From NCBI GenBank assembly GCA_946404585.1, contig CAMJEC010000006.1, positions 1 through 24,067 of the forward strand: a stretch of DNA of 24,067 nucleotides, written 5' to 3'. The notes beneath the pieces are model-generated. The model had not been told where the DNA came from. It did no database searches and saw nothing but the letters and a program-made list of their open reading frames with translations. How positions within the stretch are numbered: the first letter of the stretch is position 1; every line of letters starts with the position of its first letter. The translations under genes and the position numbers were made by a program. Of this stretch, positions 8,284-15,171 are shown one piece after another. This DNA comes from an uncultured Caryophanales bacterium. Lineage in GTDB: Bacteria; Bacillota_I; Bacilli_A; RFN20; CAG-826.

Positions 8284-11200
8284 TTAATTGTCTGCTGGGT
8301 AGACAATGACTTGTCCACTGCTTTCTATACCGATTAACGACACGGTTAACTGTTTTGGATCACCTGCGAGTGAGTGATTATAGTTATCTACCGCTACGTG
8401 CTTAATCCTGTCTATCAGCGCCTGCCCCGTAAGCGTGGTCGAGATTATGAATTTCCCGCTTACCGGATCGTAGGTGAACGATAAATCTGATGTTCCTGTA
8501 TCACTAAACAATGAACGATCTGAGTTAACTAAAGCCACATATAATCTACGATTACCTAGTTTATTACCATCGGTTGGGCTACTTGGATTATAGGATGAGA
8601 TTTCTTGAATAACGATTTGTTCAACACCATTGTCGCTGAAACGAGCAACATTAGTGAAATCGACGTTTTCAACTCTATCGGTGCTGGAGAAGACTGTGTC
8701 GTCGAAATCAAATTGACCATCATCTTGGCCTTGAGCACAAATATAGAAAACCTTTGGCACACATTGATCATTTCTAGCGGCAGAACCTATGCAGTATCTG
8801 CCCTTAGGTAAACAGAATGTATGGGCAAATAATCTGGTCTTGCCAGCATTATAACCATACTCATTAATGCCATGTTCTTTAGCTACTGTAGCGTTTGTCG
8901 CATTGGTAGCAACGGTAAATGTGCCATTGCTTGAATAATTACCAATTTCACCTTTGCCAGTTGTACCATTCACACGATAGTCAAAGTACGCTAAATGGTT
9001 ATCAGTTGGCATGAAGAAAGCATAATCAGGATTGTCGTATTTTTGTTTGAAGCGCAAGTCGTAACTTGATGTCGAATAATCAATACTACCTTCAAAATCG
9101 CTGTCATCAAGTTTATAAACACCCAAGACAGAAGGCTTGCTAGAATCCGTAGGAGCAGCAATGATAGTAACGTTTGCCAAAGTGTTTTTAATCTCAAAAT
9201 TGACTTCATTACTGACATATGGTTTGCCTTCTTCATCTTCTAAACAGTATGGAACAATAGGCATACCGGCATATGTGCTTGATAAATCTGGCAAAGCAAA
9301 ACTTCCTGATAAGGAACTGACTTCTTGACGGAGATTATTTTTAAGCATTACGCCACATTTATTATTACCAACTGGAATGTGATAACTGTTTTGGTCTACC
9401 AACTTATAGTTAAAGTAGTTGGCCATAAATGCGCCACCGTCAGTATCTAAATCTAAGTCAGAGAAATAGAATCCTTTGCCTTTACGATAGTTAGGATCTA
9501 ATTTAAAACGCACAAAGTAGTTTTGTCTTGCTTCGCGGTATTCGTAAGTTTCTCTTGTGACTTGTTCTTTTCTTGGAAAATGATGTCCTAATAAGAGGTG
9601 TTGACCATTATTGGAATTGAATGTACTTGCATAGTCAGAGAACGATGAATTGCTATGAGAAGTATAGAAACTCTTGTTGTATTCACCTGTGGAATAATAG
9701 ATGTAGTAATTGTCATTATTGCCAGCATCCTTGATTGCTAAATCTTCGGTCAAAATCATAGAACTTTCAATATTAATGCCAGAATTAGGACCTGTGCCTT
9801 CATTAGCGGCATCAGTAGCAACAGTAAAGACACCTAAATCAGTATTAGTGATGATCTTGCGGCCTCTAAAGGAAACAGCTCCTACTTCCTTGGTAATATA
9901 TGTTCCGTTATTTTGACGGAGATATTGTTCATATTTAGATGTTCCAATCGGGACATAAGTAACGCCAGCAGAAACGCCTTGAGCAGTTTGTGAATTAGCA
10001 AACGAATTGTCATCGATGATTTCACGATAAATAGTTGTGAAGTCGAGAACACCAATGGACTTACCTTCTTTAGCACCTACGTCAGATTCGTTCGCTAAAA
10101 TGTTTTGAACGGTGCCACCAACAAGACCAATCAAGCCTAAATTAGAACCGTTTTCTAAATTGCTATAACCAGCACCACCATCGTTCACGATTAATGTGCC
10201 GTTATAAACATAACAATCATAGATTGATCCATCGCAGTGGCCAGCGATTAAACCAATATTATTGCCATGGTCACTAGTTACGTGAACACCCATTGAAATA
10301 AAACTGGAAGTCGATGTATCTAAAGTAAAGTCATACTCTAAAGTTAAGAGAACTTTGGAGTGTTTTTGACCATATCTATCAACACTAGAAACGATTAAAG
10401 AAGCAGATGATGATGCTTGAATTGGGAATTTTGCATCTTGAGCATCTTTCTTTTCTTTGAAAAATTCAAACAATCTATCTAAATCAGGAACGATTTGATT
10501 GTTGTTATTCATTGTGATTAAGTCACCAGATAACAATGAGGTGAATGAGTATGTGTTTGATGGAGAAACAATTGAAACCGTTGGAATTGGAGAAGAACCT
10601 TGGGCGGTGTGTTCAAAATTGTTATCGGCATAGAAATATGCATATTCAGTATTTTGGCTGCTTGTATTAAAGCTGATAGCCGCACCACCATCATTTGGAT
10701 TATAAGAGAAGTAGGCGTTATTATCAATTGTGCTTTCTGGACTATATAAGTCAGCGTAATCGCTAGCATAGCCTAAAGCATGGATGGTAACGTTACTAAG
10801 GAATAAGTTATGGACTTCTGATCCGTGGGCGGTATAACCAAATAAGCCAGCATCTTGAGGGTTGGCATAAACATTCAAGTTTTTAATTTCGACATTTTGA
10901 CCATCGAATTCCCCATAGAATGGTAAGGCTTCTGAACCAATCGCATTGATTGGGTTTGTATCTCTATCAGAGCCGCTCATATCTAAATATGGCTTTTTAA
11001 CGATTGAACTATCGTCAGCATAGCACATTGGTACACCATTACTATCAACACCGCCTAAATCAACTTTACCAAGTTGGAAATATGTCTTTTCACCATAGAC
11101 ACCTAAGCCTTGTAATCTGGATAAGTTATATAAGTGACGAGGACGAGTGATGATGAATGGGTCTTCTTCAGTACCACTTCCACTTTCATAGTATGAACGT

Positions 11201-11340
11201 AATGAAACTTCACCATAAGTACCATTGCCTTTAACGGATTTTTGATATAAGGCAATAGTCATACCCACGCTTAAAGCAATGGTCGAAACCAAGGTTGAAA
11301 TTGTTGAAATGTATAAAGCAAACAAACCTTTCTTATTCAT
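8284..11340 (-). CDS. Large GLUG-repeat surface protein with N-terminal membrane anchor
   Basis: 1018 aa from the ATG at 11340. A TTG at 11352, overlapping the previous stop, would give 1022 aa; neither start has a strong ribosome site. A hydrophobic segment at about 6-30 (KKGLFALYISTISTLVSTIA) is a signal or anchor. Next comes GSGTEEDPFIITRPRHLYNL, the typical entry to beta-helical GLUG-type domains. GLUG-like units follow, for example GLFGYTAHGSEVHNLFLSNV, GLIAGHCDGSIYDCYVYNG and GLIGLVGGTVQNI. The C-terminal half is a long Ser/Thr/Asn-rich region I do not recognise. No sortase signal is visible. The gene lies third in the riboswitch-controlled operon. Its last 50 or so codons are much more GC-rich than the rest. 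It is probably an extracellular structural or adhesive protein (inference). Confidence 0.82.
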   Translation of the reverse strand: MNKKGLFALYISTISTLVSTIALSVGMTIALYQKSVKGNGTYGEVSLRSYYESGSGTEEDPFIITRPRHLYNLSRLQGLGVYGEKTYFQLGKVDLGGVDSNGVPMCYADDSSIVKKPYLDMSGSDRDTNPINAIGSEALPFYGEFDGQNVEIKNLNVYANPQDAGLFGYTAHGSEVHNLFLSNVTIHALGYASDYADLYSPESTIDNNAYFSYNPNDGGAAISFNTSSQNTEYAYFYADNNFEHTAQGSSPIPTVSIVSPSNTYSFTSLLSGDLITMNNNNQIVPDLDRLFEFFKEKKDAQDAKFPIQASSSASLIVSSVDRYGQKHSKVLLTLEYDFTLDTSTSSFISMGVHVTSDHGNNIGLIAGHCDGSIYDCYVYNGTLIVNDGGAGYSNLENGSNLGLIGLVGGTVQNILANESDVGAKEGKSIGVLDFTTIYREIIDDNSFANSQTAQGVSAGVTYVPIGTSKYEQYLRQNNGTYITKEVGAVSFRGRKIITNTDLGVFTVATDAANEGTGPNSGINIESSMILTEDLAIKDAGNNDNYYIYYSTGEYNKSFYTSHSNSSFSDYASTFNSNNGQHLLLGHHFPRKEQVTRETYEYREARQNYFVRFKLDPNYRKGKGFYFSDLDLDTDGGAFMANYFNYKLVDQNSYHIPVGNNKCGVMLKNNLRQEVSSLSGSFALPDLSSTYAGMPIVPYCLEDEEGKPYVSNEVNFEIKNTLANVTIIAAPTDSSKPSVLGVYKLDDSDFEGSIDYSTSSYDLRFKQKYDNPDYAFFMPTDNHLAYFDYRVNGTTGKGEIGNYSSNGTFTVATNATNATVAKEHGINEYGYNAGKTRLFAHTFCLPKGRYCIGSAARNDQCVPKVFYICAQGQDDGQFDFDDTVFSSTDRVENVDFTNVARFSDNGVEQIVIQEISSYNPSSPTDGNKLGNRRLYVALVNSDRSLFSDTGTSDLSFTYDPVSGKFIISTTLTGQALIDRIKHVAVDNYNHSLAGDPKQLTVSLIGIESSGQVIVYPADN

Positions 11341-11348
11341 CTTCAATC

Positions 11349-12845
11349 TCAACTTTCTTTATGCTGGATTCCAGAGAAGTGGAAACCAAAATCACGGTCT
11401 AAGTAATATGTTTTACCAAGACGGTTTTTATCTAAGAAATAAACACAGTGCTCATAGTCATATTCAATGACAATATAGCAGTGATAAATGTTATCTGAAG
11501 CACTTGGTTCAACAATAATTGAATCATCTAATTCTTTACCATGGAGTGCACAATCAATAGTCTTATCGTATGTTGCATCGTTTAAGAACTTTTGTGATTG
11601 ATTATCGCCAACACGATGCAAACCATTCCATAAAGCATTAGTGTCTGCATATGGTGTTTTAGTGAATGTAGCATAGAAGTTATAGAAATCAGACGCCCTT
11701 AAAAGATTTGGATGTTGGGCATCAATATAGCCATCAAGATTATGAGTGGTATCTTGGTACTTATTGGTGACATTGTAGATAGAATTGCTTGTCGCATTAG
11801 TACGTTCGATTTGTAAATTGGCATCCACTGGGTTTGGGTTGGTGAAGTTAAGTTCAACATCGATAATCACAGATGTGTTTTGATTATGAATAGCGTTTGG
11901 TACATAGCTATCAATAGTTGGGAACTCATCTTTATCAACAGAACCAGCGTAATCAATAGAAATCTTAGTTGGGTCTAAAGAATTATTCGTGATGACGGAA
12001 ACGTCTTTTCTTTGACCACCATCACTAGTACGTAATTCGATAGATAATTGATTTGGAGAATAGTCGAATGTATAGATGCCGCTTCTTAAACAAAGAAGTT
12101 GATCATCAACACCATCATCGTTAGAGTCAACCGCTCTAAATGGAGAAGCGCTTTCAGCGATGCCAGAAATTGGGAAATAATGATAATCATAAACTGTTTG
12201 GGCATTAACATAGTCTTCAAGGACTTCAAGTAAGGCAAATGAAGAACCAGCAGAAACAACAATATTATCAAGAATAGCGTGTTTTTCAGCAGTCACACTT
12301 TCTCTTAAGCCGAAAGCTTGTGATTTTTCAATAGACCATGGTTCATCTACACCATTAAATAAGCCATCGCCAATAAGATAGTAATGGAATGATGGAACAT
12401 ATGAGGCATCTGGAATATAAACATTTGTGGAAGAAGCATCATTTAATGTTGTGGTTGATGTACCATTAGTTCTTGTTCCGAGTGTAATAGTAGCGTTATC
12501 AGATGTGATATTAATGTCGTCAATATCAGTTTCATCATATGTTAATGTGTGGTCTTCTAAGACATATTTTTTAACAACACCTGGGGCATCGTAGTCGATA
12601 AACTCGGTGGAGTTTTTGTAATATGGATAGACATATTTATAAGCAGAAACTTTATTGATTTCGACATCTAAGTCACCAGCAACCATTTTGATTTTGGATT
12701 CTTTAGCGGTCAAATTGAACCACGCTAAAGTGGTCATAGTAACAGCACCTACACTACCAGCGATAAGCATAGCGAAACCAATTATCTTACCTTTTCTAGA
12801 AGATAACTTAGGACCTAGAGATTTTATCTTTTCCGCTAACTTCAT
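11349..12845 (-). CDS. Membrane-anchored surface protein with AWF motif (TasA/SipW-cognate-like)
   Basis: 498 aa; GGAG lies 8 nt before the ATG. A basic N-terminus (1-20) leads to a hydrophobic segment (21-40) ending TTLAWFNLTAKES, and then a beta-strand-like stretch KIKMVAGDLDVEINKVSAY. This arrangement recalls the LAYFTD motif of SipW-cleaved TasA/CalY fibre proteins, with AWF in place of AYF; the similarity is by eye only. The rest is Asp/Asn/Tyr-rich and predicted extracellular. No C-terminal anchor is seen. The gene ends at TGA, and further TGA codons follow in frame, which supports the standard code. It is the second gene of the operon, 13 nt after the first, and shares the AWF layout with it, so the two probably act together in a surface structure. 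Confidence 0.75.
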   Translation of the reverse strand: MKLAEKIKSLGPKLSSRKGKIIGFAMLIAGSVGAVTMTTLAWFNLTAKESKIKMVAGDLDVEINKVSAYKYVYPYYKNSTEFIDYDAPGVVKKYVLEDHTLTYDETDIDDINITSDNATITLGTRTNGTSTTTLNDASSTNVYIPDASYVPSFHYYLIGDGLFNGVDEPWSIEKSQAFGLRESVTAEKHAILDNIVVSAGSSFALLEVLEDYVNAQTVYDYHYFPISGIAESASPFRAVDSNDDGVDDQLLCLRSGIYTFDYSPNQLSIELRTSDGGQRKDVSVITNNSLDPTKISIDYAGSVDKDEFPTIDSYVPNAIHNQNTSVIIDVELNFTNPNPVDANLQIERTNATSNSIYNVTNKYQDTTHNLDGYIDAQHPNLLRASDFYNFYATFTKTPYADTNALWNGLHRVGDNQSQKFLNDATYDKTIDCALHGKELDDSIIVEPSASDNIYHCYIVIEYDYEHCVYFLDKNRLGKTYYLDRDFGFHFSGIQHKES

Positions 12846-12858
12846 TGGTTTTCTCCGT

Positions 12859-13740
12859 TTATAAAATCATAAAGATGAGATCCTTTAAAATGAGATTCTC
12901 GTAACAGTTACTATTGCCATCCACACTCTTGGTGTAGTAGGAATCATTGGTGTCTAACTCATAGTAAGTATCACTGCTATCATCAAATTCGATTGAGAAA
13001 TATAAGATTTGACGAGTAGCATCACTACTAGCACCAGAGACACTGTTAACAACATTAATAGCTTGTCTTGGCTGTGGCGCTGGGGAAGCTTGACTATAAG
13101 TGAATGTATCGTTTAAAGTGGCGCCTGAATAACTAGTAGTAAAACCACTAGCGATATCAGCAGTCACATCATTTGTCTTTGTAACGTTATAGGCTGCACC
13201 ATAAAGGTTGATAGCCCAGGATAAGGAAATGAGGACATCATTATCAAGATTGTCCTTAGTTTTTGCATCTTCATCAGTTTCTTCGTCCCAGGATTTTAGT
13301 GTGAATCTATTGAGATCACCAGAAGTGACGACAATGGCGTATGTAAGCTTATGGGCTGGCCATAAGTGAGATATATTTGTTGGATTTAAATCATCGGAAA
13401 CGACGTTTTGTTCGTTATCGATAACTTGGCCTTCATCGTTGTAATTAACTTTGTTGAAGACTGGAGTTCCCGTAGCAACTTCATAACCAGAATGTTTTTC
13501 AACGATAGTATTGAAGTTACCATCTTTATTGGATTCATTAACCACGAAATGATCAAGATAATATAAGTCGTATTGAAGACCGCTTGCGTTCTTAACGGTG
13601 AAAGTTCCACCACTGACATTGACTGATGTCTTAGTAGAGAACCAAGCGATTGTACTAGTGAAGACGGTGGCCAAGGTGAAAATCACTGTAGCGGTCGCTG
13701 CAACGATTTTTAATCTTGTGCTTATTTTCTTTCCAAACAT
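12859..13740 (-). CDS. Small AWF-motif surface protein, first gene of the c-di-GMP operon
   Basis: 293 aa from the ATG at 13740; an in-frame ATG at 13746 adds two residues. I prefer 13740 because the only AGG lies 8 nt before it, but just 2 nt before the other. The basic start KKISTRLK is followed by a hydrophobic segment (about 10-34) ending TIAWFSTKTSVNVSGG and a beta-rich stretch TFTVKNASGLQYDLYYLD. This resembles TasA/SipW-cognate precursors, but the family call is tentative. The rest is rich in Asp, Asn, Ser and Thr, with no sortase motif. It is the promoter-proximal gene of the surface operon and should be the most strongly expressed. Its ribosome site is buried in a leader hairpin, so it appears to be controlled at both transcription and translation. 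Confidence 0.75.
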   Translation of the reverse strand: MFGKKISTRLKIVAATATVIFTLATVFTSTIAWFSTKTSVNVSGGTFTVKNASGLQYDLYYLDHFVVNESNKDGNFNTIVEKHSGYEVATGTPVFNKVNYNDEGQVIDNEQNVVSDDLNPTNISHLWPAHKLTYAIVVTSGDLNRFTLKSWDEETDEDAKTKDNLDNDVLISLSWAINLYGAAYNVTKTNDVTADIASGFTTSYSGATLNDTFTYSQASPAPQPRQAINVVNSVSGASSDATRQILYFSIEFDDSSDTYYELDTNDSYYTKSVDGNSNCYENLILKDLIFMIL

Positions 13741-13745
13741 CTTCA

Positions 13746-13778
13746 TTACCTGACTAGTACTGGGGTTATAGTAGGTAA
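13746..13778 (-). promoter_or_regulatory. Ribosome-site-sequestering hairpin in the operon leader
   Basis: On the minus strand TTACCTACTA (13769-13778) pairs with TAGT plus AGGTAA (13746-13756), giving 10 bp with a single bulged C. The right arm contains the only AGG ribosome site and the first A of the upstream ATG. The left arm begins with the TTACC that ends the second copy of the aptamer 3' element. Formation of this hairpin should block translation of the first gene. Confidence 0.6.
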
Positions 13779-13853
13779 CTGGCTGTCTTTAAGAATTAAA
13801 AACCTCAACTTTTTAGACTTAATCAGTTGAGGTTACTGGCTATCTTTCTTAAG
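13773..13853 (-). repeat. Duplicated 3' half of the c-di-GMP aptamer
   Basis: The element TCTTAA..AGAyAGCCAGTwACCT occurs twice on the minus strand, at about 13829-13853 and at 13773-13795, on either side of the terminator. The first copy belongs to the complete aptamer. The second is shorter by about three bases in the loop and runs directly into the ribosome-site hairpin. Confidence 0.7.
13801..13834 (-). terminator. Riboswitch-associated intrinsic terminator
   Basis: A perfect 10-bp stem (13825-13834 with 13801-13810 on the minus strand) has a 14-nt loop and is followed by TTTAATT. It lies between the aptamer and the first coding sequence. Its 5' arm begins with the AACC that also ends the aptamer, so ligand binding and full terminator formation compete for those bases. 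Confidence 0.82.
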
Positions 13854-13905
13854 ACCCTATAGTTTTGCGTCGCCGGATTACTCCGGTTTTGCTATTTGCT
13901 CTACA
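13828..13905 (-). promoter_or_regulatory. Cyclic di-GMP-I (GEMM-I) riboswitch aptamer
   Basis: The minus strand carries the hallmark core: AGCAAAACC, a 5-bp stem CCGGA/TCCGG capped by a GTAA (GNRA) tetraloop, then GACGCAAA, GGGTCTTAAG (tetraloop-receptor region) and GCCAGTAACC. These correspond to the conserved GGCAAACC, GACGCAAAGCC, GGGCCUAAG and GCCAGGUUACC blocks of GEMM-I. They include the equivalents of the ligand contacts G20, A47 and C92 of the Vibrio Vc2 aptamer. ATAG/CTAT pairing closes the first helix. The aptamer lies directly downstream of a promoter and upstream of the four-gene surface operon, consistent with known c-di-GMP control of adhesins and matrix. Whether binding turns genes on or off is not certain; the overlap with the terminator suggests on. 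Confidence 0.88.
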
Positions 13906-13908
13906 ATA

Positions 13909-13936
13909 GTTTTATCACTTTAAAATTTAATGTCAA
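13909..13936 (-). promoter_or_regulatory. Promoter of the riboswitch and surface operon
   Basis: On the minus strand a perfect -35 box TTGACA (13931-13936) is followed by a 16-nt spacer and an extended -10 TGATAAAAC (-10 hexamer at 13909-13914). Transcription should start near 13900-13904, just at the 5' edge of the aptamer. Confidence 0.75.
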
Positions 13937-14120
13937 TACTTTTAGATAAATCTAATTTAGGATTTATAAAGTTTTTAAAGGTTAAAGAACTTGTATATTT
14001 CAAAAAATTTAACAAATATTCAACTTTTAAAATATTTTTAAAGTGATTTGGCCATTTTAGTGGCTTTTGGCTTATTATCAAGAAGAAAAACCCTCTTTTA
14101 CAGATGAGTGCTTTTGTTCA

Positions 14121-14327
14121 TTAAAAATAGAATAGGTCTTCAAATTTTTTATCTAACGCGACGCAGAGTAATAAGGCTAATTTTGCGGTTGGTTGATATT
14201 GTCCCGTCTCTATTGAGCTAATTGTATTTCTTGACACACCCACCATATTAGCAAGTTCTGCTTGTGAGATGTTTTGTTTCCTTCTCACTTCTGCAACGTT
14301 GTTGCGGAGCACTAATGATTCATTCAT
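14121..14327 (-). CDS. XRE-family helix-turn-helix regulator
   Basis: 68 aa, essentially one Cro/CI-type DNA-binding domain. The helix-turn-helix is SQAELANMVGVSRNTISSIE (about 21-40), followed by GQYQPTAKLALLLCVALDKKFEDLF, the typical end of short XRE regulators. The ATG lies 1 nt after the stop of the small membrane protein and lacks a clear ribosome site, so translation is probably coupled. Small XRE genes paired with DUF6442-type membrane proteins are common in Bacillota. The two palindromes at the operon promoter are the obvious candidate operators for this protein, implying autoregulation (inference). No clear terminator was found downstream. Confidence 0.88.
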   Translation of the reverse strand: MNESLVLRNNVAEVRRKQNISQAELANMVGVSRNTISSIETGQYQPTAKLALLLCVALDKKFEDLFYF

Positions 14328-14328
14328 A

Positions 14329-14655
14329 CTAGATTACTTTTGTTAATCTTAAGATCCAGAATGTCAACCATCCTAGAGCAATTAATGTATAGCAGATAGC
14401 CACTACTAGTTCATGTCTTTTCTTAAGTATAAAGAATTTGACATAGAAGGCTGTCGCTAACATGATGAAGCAGCCACCCATGATTTCGTAGTGCATAACA
14501 TTGTTCACAATCATTTCAACGATGATGATGGCGATAAATGCTAAGCCACCAACCATGAAGGCAATACTAGTACCCTTCTTTTGTGCTTCTAAATCAGCGA
14601 TATCTTGACCTTTATTTTCTTTTTGGGCTTTCATTAAGATTTCATTCTTTTCCAT
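14329..14655 (-). CDS. Small membrane protein, DUF6442-like
   Basis: 108 aa from the ATG at 14655, which has AAGGAG 6 nt upstream. A longer TTG-initiated reading from 14673 would start inside or before this ribosome site and is rejected. A charged N-terminal segment (1-27, rich in Lys/Glu/Gln) precedes three or four membrane helices: about 28-50, 55-72 and 80-105. The composition and the pairing with a tiny XRE regulator match DUF6442-type proteins, whose function is unknown. It is the first gene of a two-gene operon. Confidence 0.7.
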   Translation of the reverse strand: MEKNEILMKAQKENKGQDIADLEAQKKGTSIAFMVGGLAFIAIIIVEMIVNNVMHYEIMGGCFIMLATAFYVKFFILKKRHELVVAICYTLIALGWLTFWILRLTKVI

Positions 14656-14667
14656 AGCTTTCTCCTT

Positions 14668-14685
14668 TGCCAAGTTAACTTGTCA
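14668..14685. promoter_or_regulatory. Operator 1, palindrome next to the ribosome site
   Basis: TGCCAAGTTAACTTGTCA contains the perfect 12-bp palindrome CAAGTTAACTTG. It lies between the predicted transcription start and the ribosome site of the membrane-protein gene. It matches operator 2 at 15 of 18 positions, differing only in three central bases. Confidence 0.65.
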
Positions 14686-14692
14686 CAACACT

Positions 14693-14722
14693 ATATTAGA
14701 TTATGCCAAGCGTACTTGTCAA
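14693..14722 (-). promoter_or_regulatory. Promoter of the membrane protein/XRE operon
   Basis: On the minus strand a perfect -35 TTGACA (14717-14722) is followed by an 18-nt spacer and a -10 TAATAT (14693-14698). The -35 box overlaps operator 2, so binding there would block RNA polymerase. Confidence 0.55.
14704..14721. promoter_or_regulatory. Operator 2, overlapping the -35 box
   Basis: TGCCAAGCGTACTTGTCA has half sites CAAG and CTTG around a 4-bp centre, 36 bp from operator 1 and in the same orientation. The pair suggests a dimeric XRE repressor binding two sites. Confidence 0.65.
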
Positions 14723-14781
14723 CAATATTAGGAAACATTTTTTAGTTATTTGTGATTAATCATAGATTATCGCAGTGTTTT

Positions 14782-14790
14782 TGTTATAAT
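14782..14790 (+). promoter_or_regulatory. Extended -10 promoter of the structured RNA
   Basis: TGTTATAAT is a perfect extended -10 (TGnTATAAT). No good -35 box is visible at 16-18 nt, which extended -10 promoters can tolerate. The predicted start is about 14797, exactly where the first RNA stem begins. Confidence 0.7.
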
Positions 14791-14796
14791 AAATAT

Positions 14797-15120
14797 GTTC
14801 AAATAAGTAGACCACGGGCGCTATGAACTAGCATTAGCAAAGTCGACCATACGCAGGTACACTGAGGTAAATAGTTATTTGAACTGGTATGTTATGTGTT
14901 AGGACATATCAATGTGGAAAGTATTGCCCAGTTGGCTATTAGTAAATCTAAGATAGGAGGTCGTAATTGAAGACGATCTTAGAAAGAAAGTTAGCTCACG
15001 CTCCACACAATAGTAATATTGAGCATGTGGCCATCCAAAAGAGGATGTAACACCAGTAGCTATGGTTGATAGGGATATCAATTGTTAGTTACATTAGGTG
15101 TTTTCTTAATGGATGGCTTT
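14797..15120 (+). ncRNA. Candidate structured non-coding RNA (family unknown)
   Basis: About 320 nt with no plausible gene, more GC-rich than nearby spacers, and full of nested helices. Domain I closes with a perfect 10-bp stem (14797-14806 with 14875-14884) and contains a GCTA/TAGC hairpin. A hairpin follows at 14885-14892 with 14904-14911 (one G-U pair). Domain II nests 14913-14918/15002-15007, 14934-14938/14992-14996 and 14948-14954/14976-14982. Then comes CAATA-GTAA-TATTG (15008-15021), a GNRA hairpin. The 3' domain closes with GCCATCC/GGATGGC (15030-15036/15111-15117), contains TTGATA-GGGA-TATCAA (15066-15081), and is followed by TTTTATTT, like a terminator. I saw no RNase P, tmRNA, SRP or 6S signature. 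A raiA-type RNA is one guess that I cannot confirm. It could also be a long 5' leader of the nuclease gene. Confidence 0.65.
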
Positions 15121-15171
15121 TATTTATCTCCTTTTTGAGAATACCACTGTTAACGAAAGGAGATAGATAAA
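15119..15171 (+). promoter_or_regulatory. 16-bp hairpin sequestering the nuclease ribosome site
   Basis: Bases 15119-15134 pair with 15156-15171 over 16 bp (15 Watson-Crick, one G-U) around a 21-nt loop. The right arm holds AAAGGAGATA, the ribosome site, and ends at the base before the nuclease ATG. The left arm is the U-rich tail of the upstream RNA. A transcript reading through from that RNA should therefore be poorly translated. Confidence 0.75.

Noticed and set aside
8274..8318. An upstream in-frame ATG for the leucine-rich-repeat protein
   Set aside because: It overlaps the previous gene, lacks a ribosome site and would put 15 polar residues before a clear signal peptide.
11349..11351. 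Reading TGA as Trp (Mollicute code 4)
   Set aside because: This TGA ends a gene at the expected place, and several TGA codons follow in frame. Trp is encoded by TGG throughout.
13937..14120. A possible hidden gene or terminator in the AT-rich gap after the XRE gene
   Set aside because: No frame of useful length with a ribosome site exists. The only hairpin (GCCA/TGGC) is 4 bp and lacks a T-run.
14656..14673. A TTG start giving the DUF6442-like protein six extra residues
   Set aside because: The extra codons contain the ribosome site AAGGAG that serves the ATG at 14655.
14899..15081. A minus-strand open frame of 60 codons
   Set aside because: It lies inside the structured RNA, has no ribosome site, and the helices explain the sequence better.
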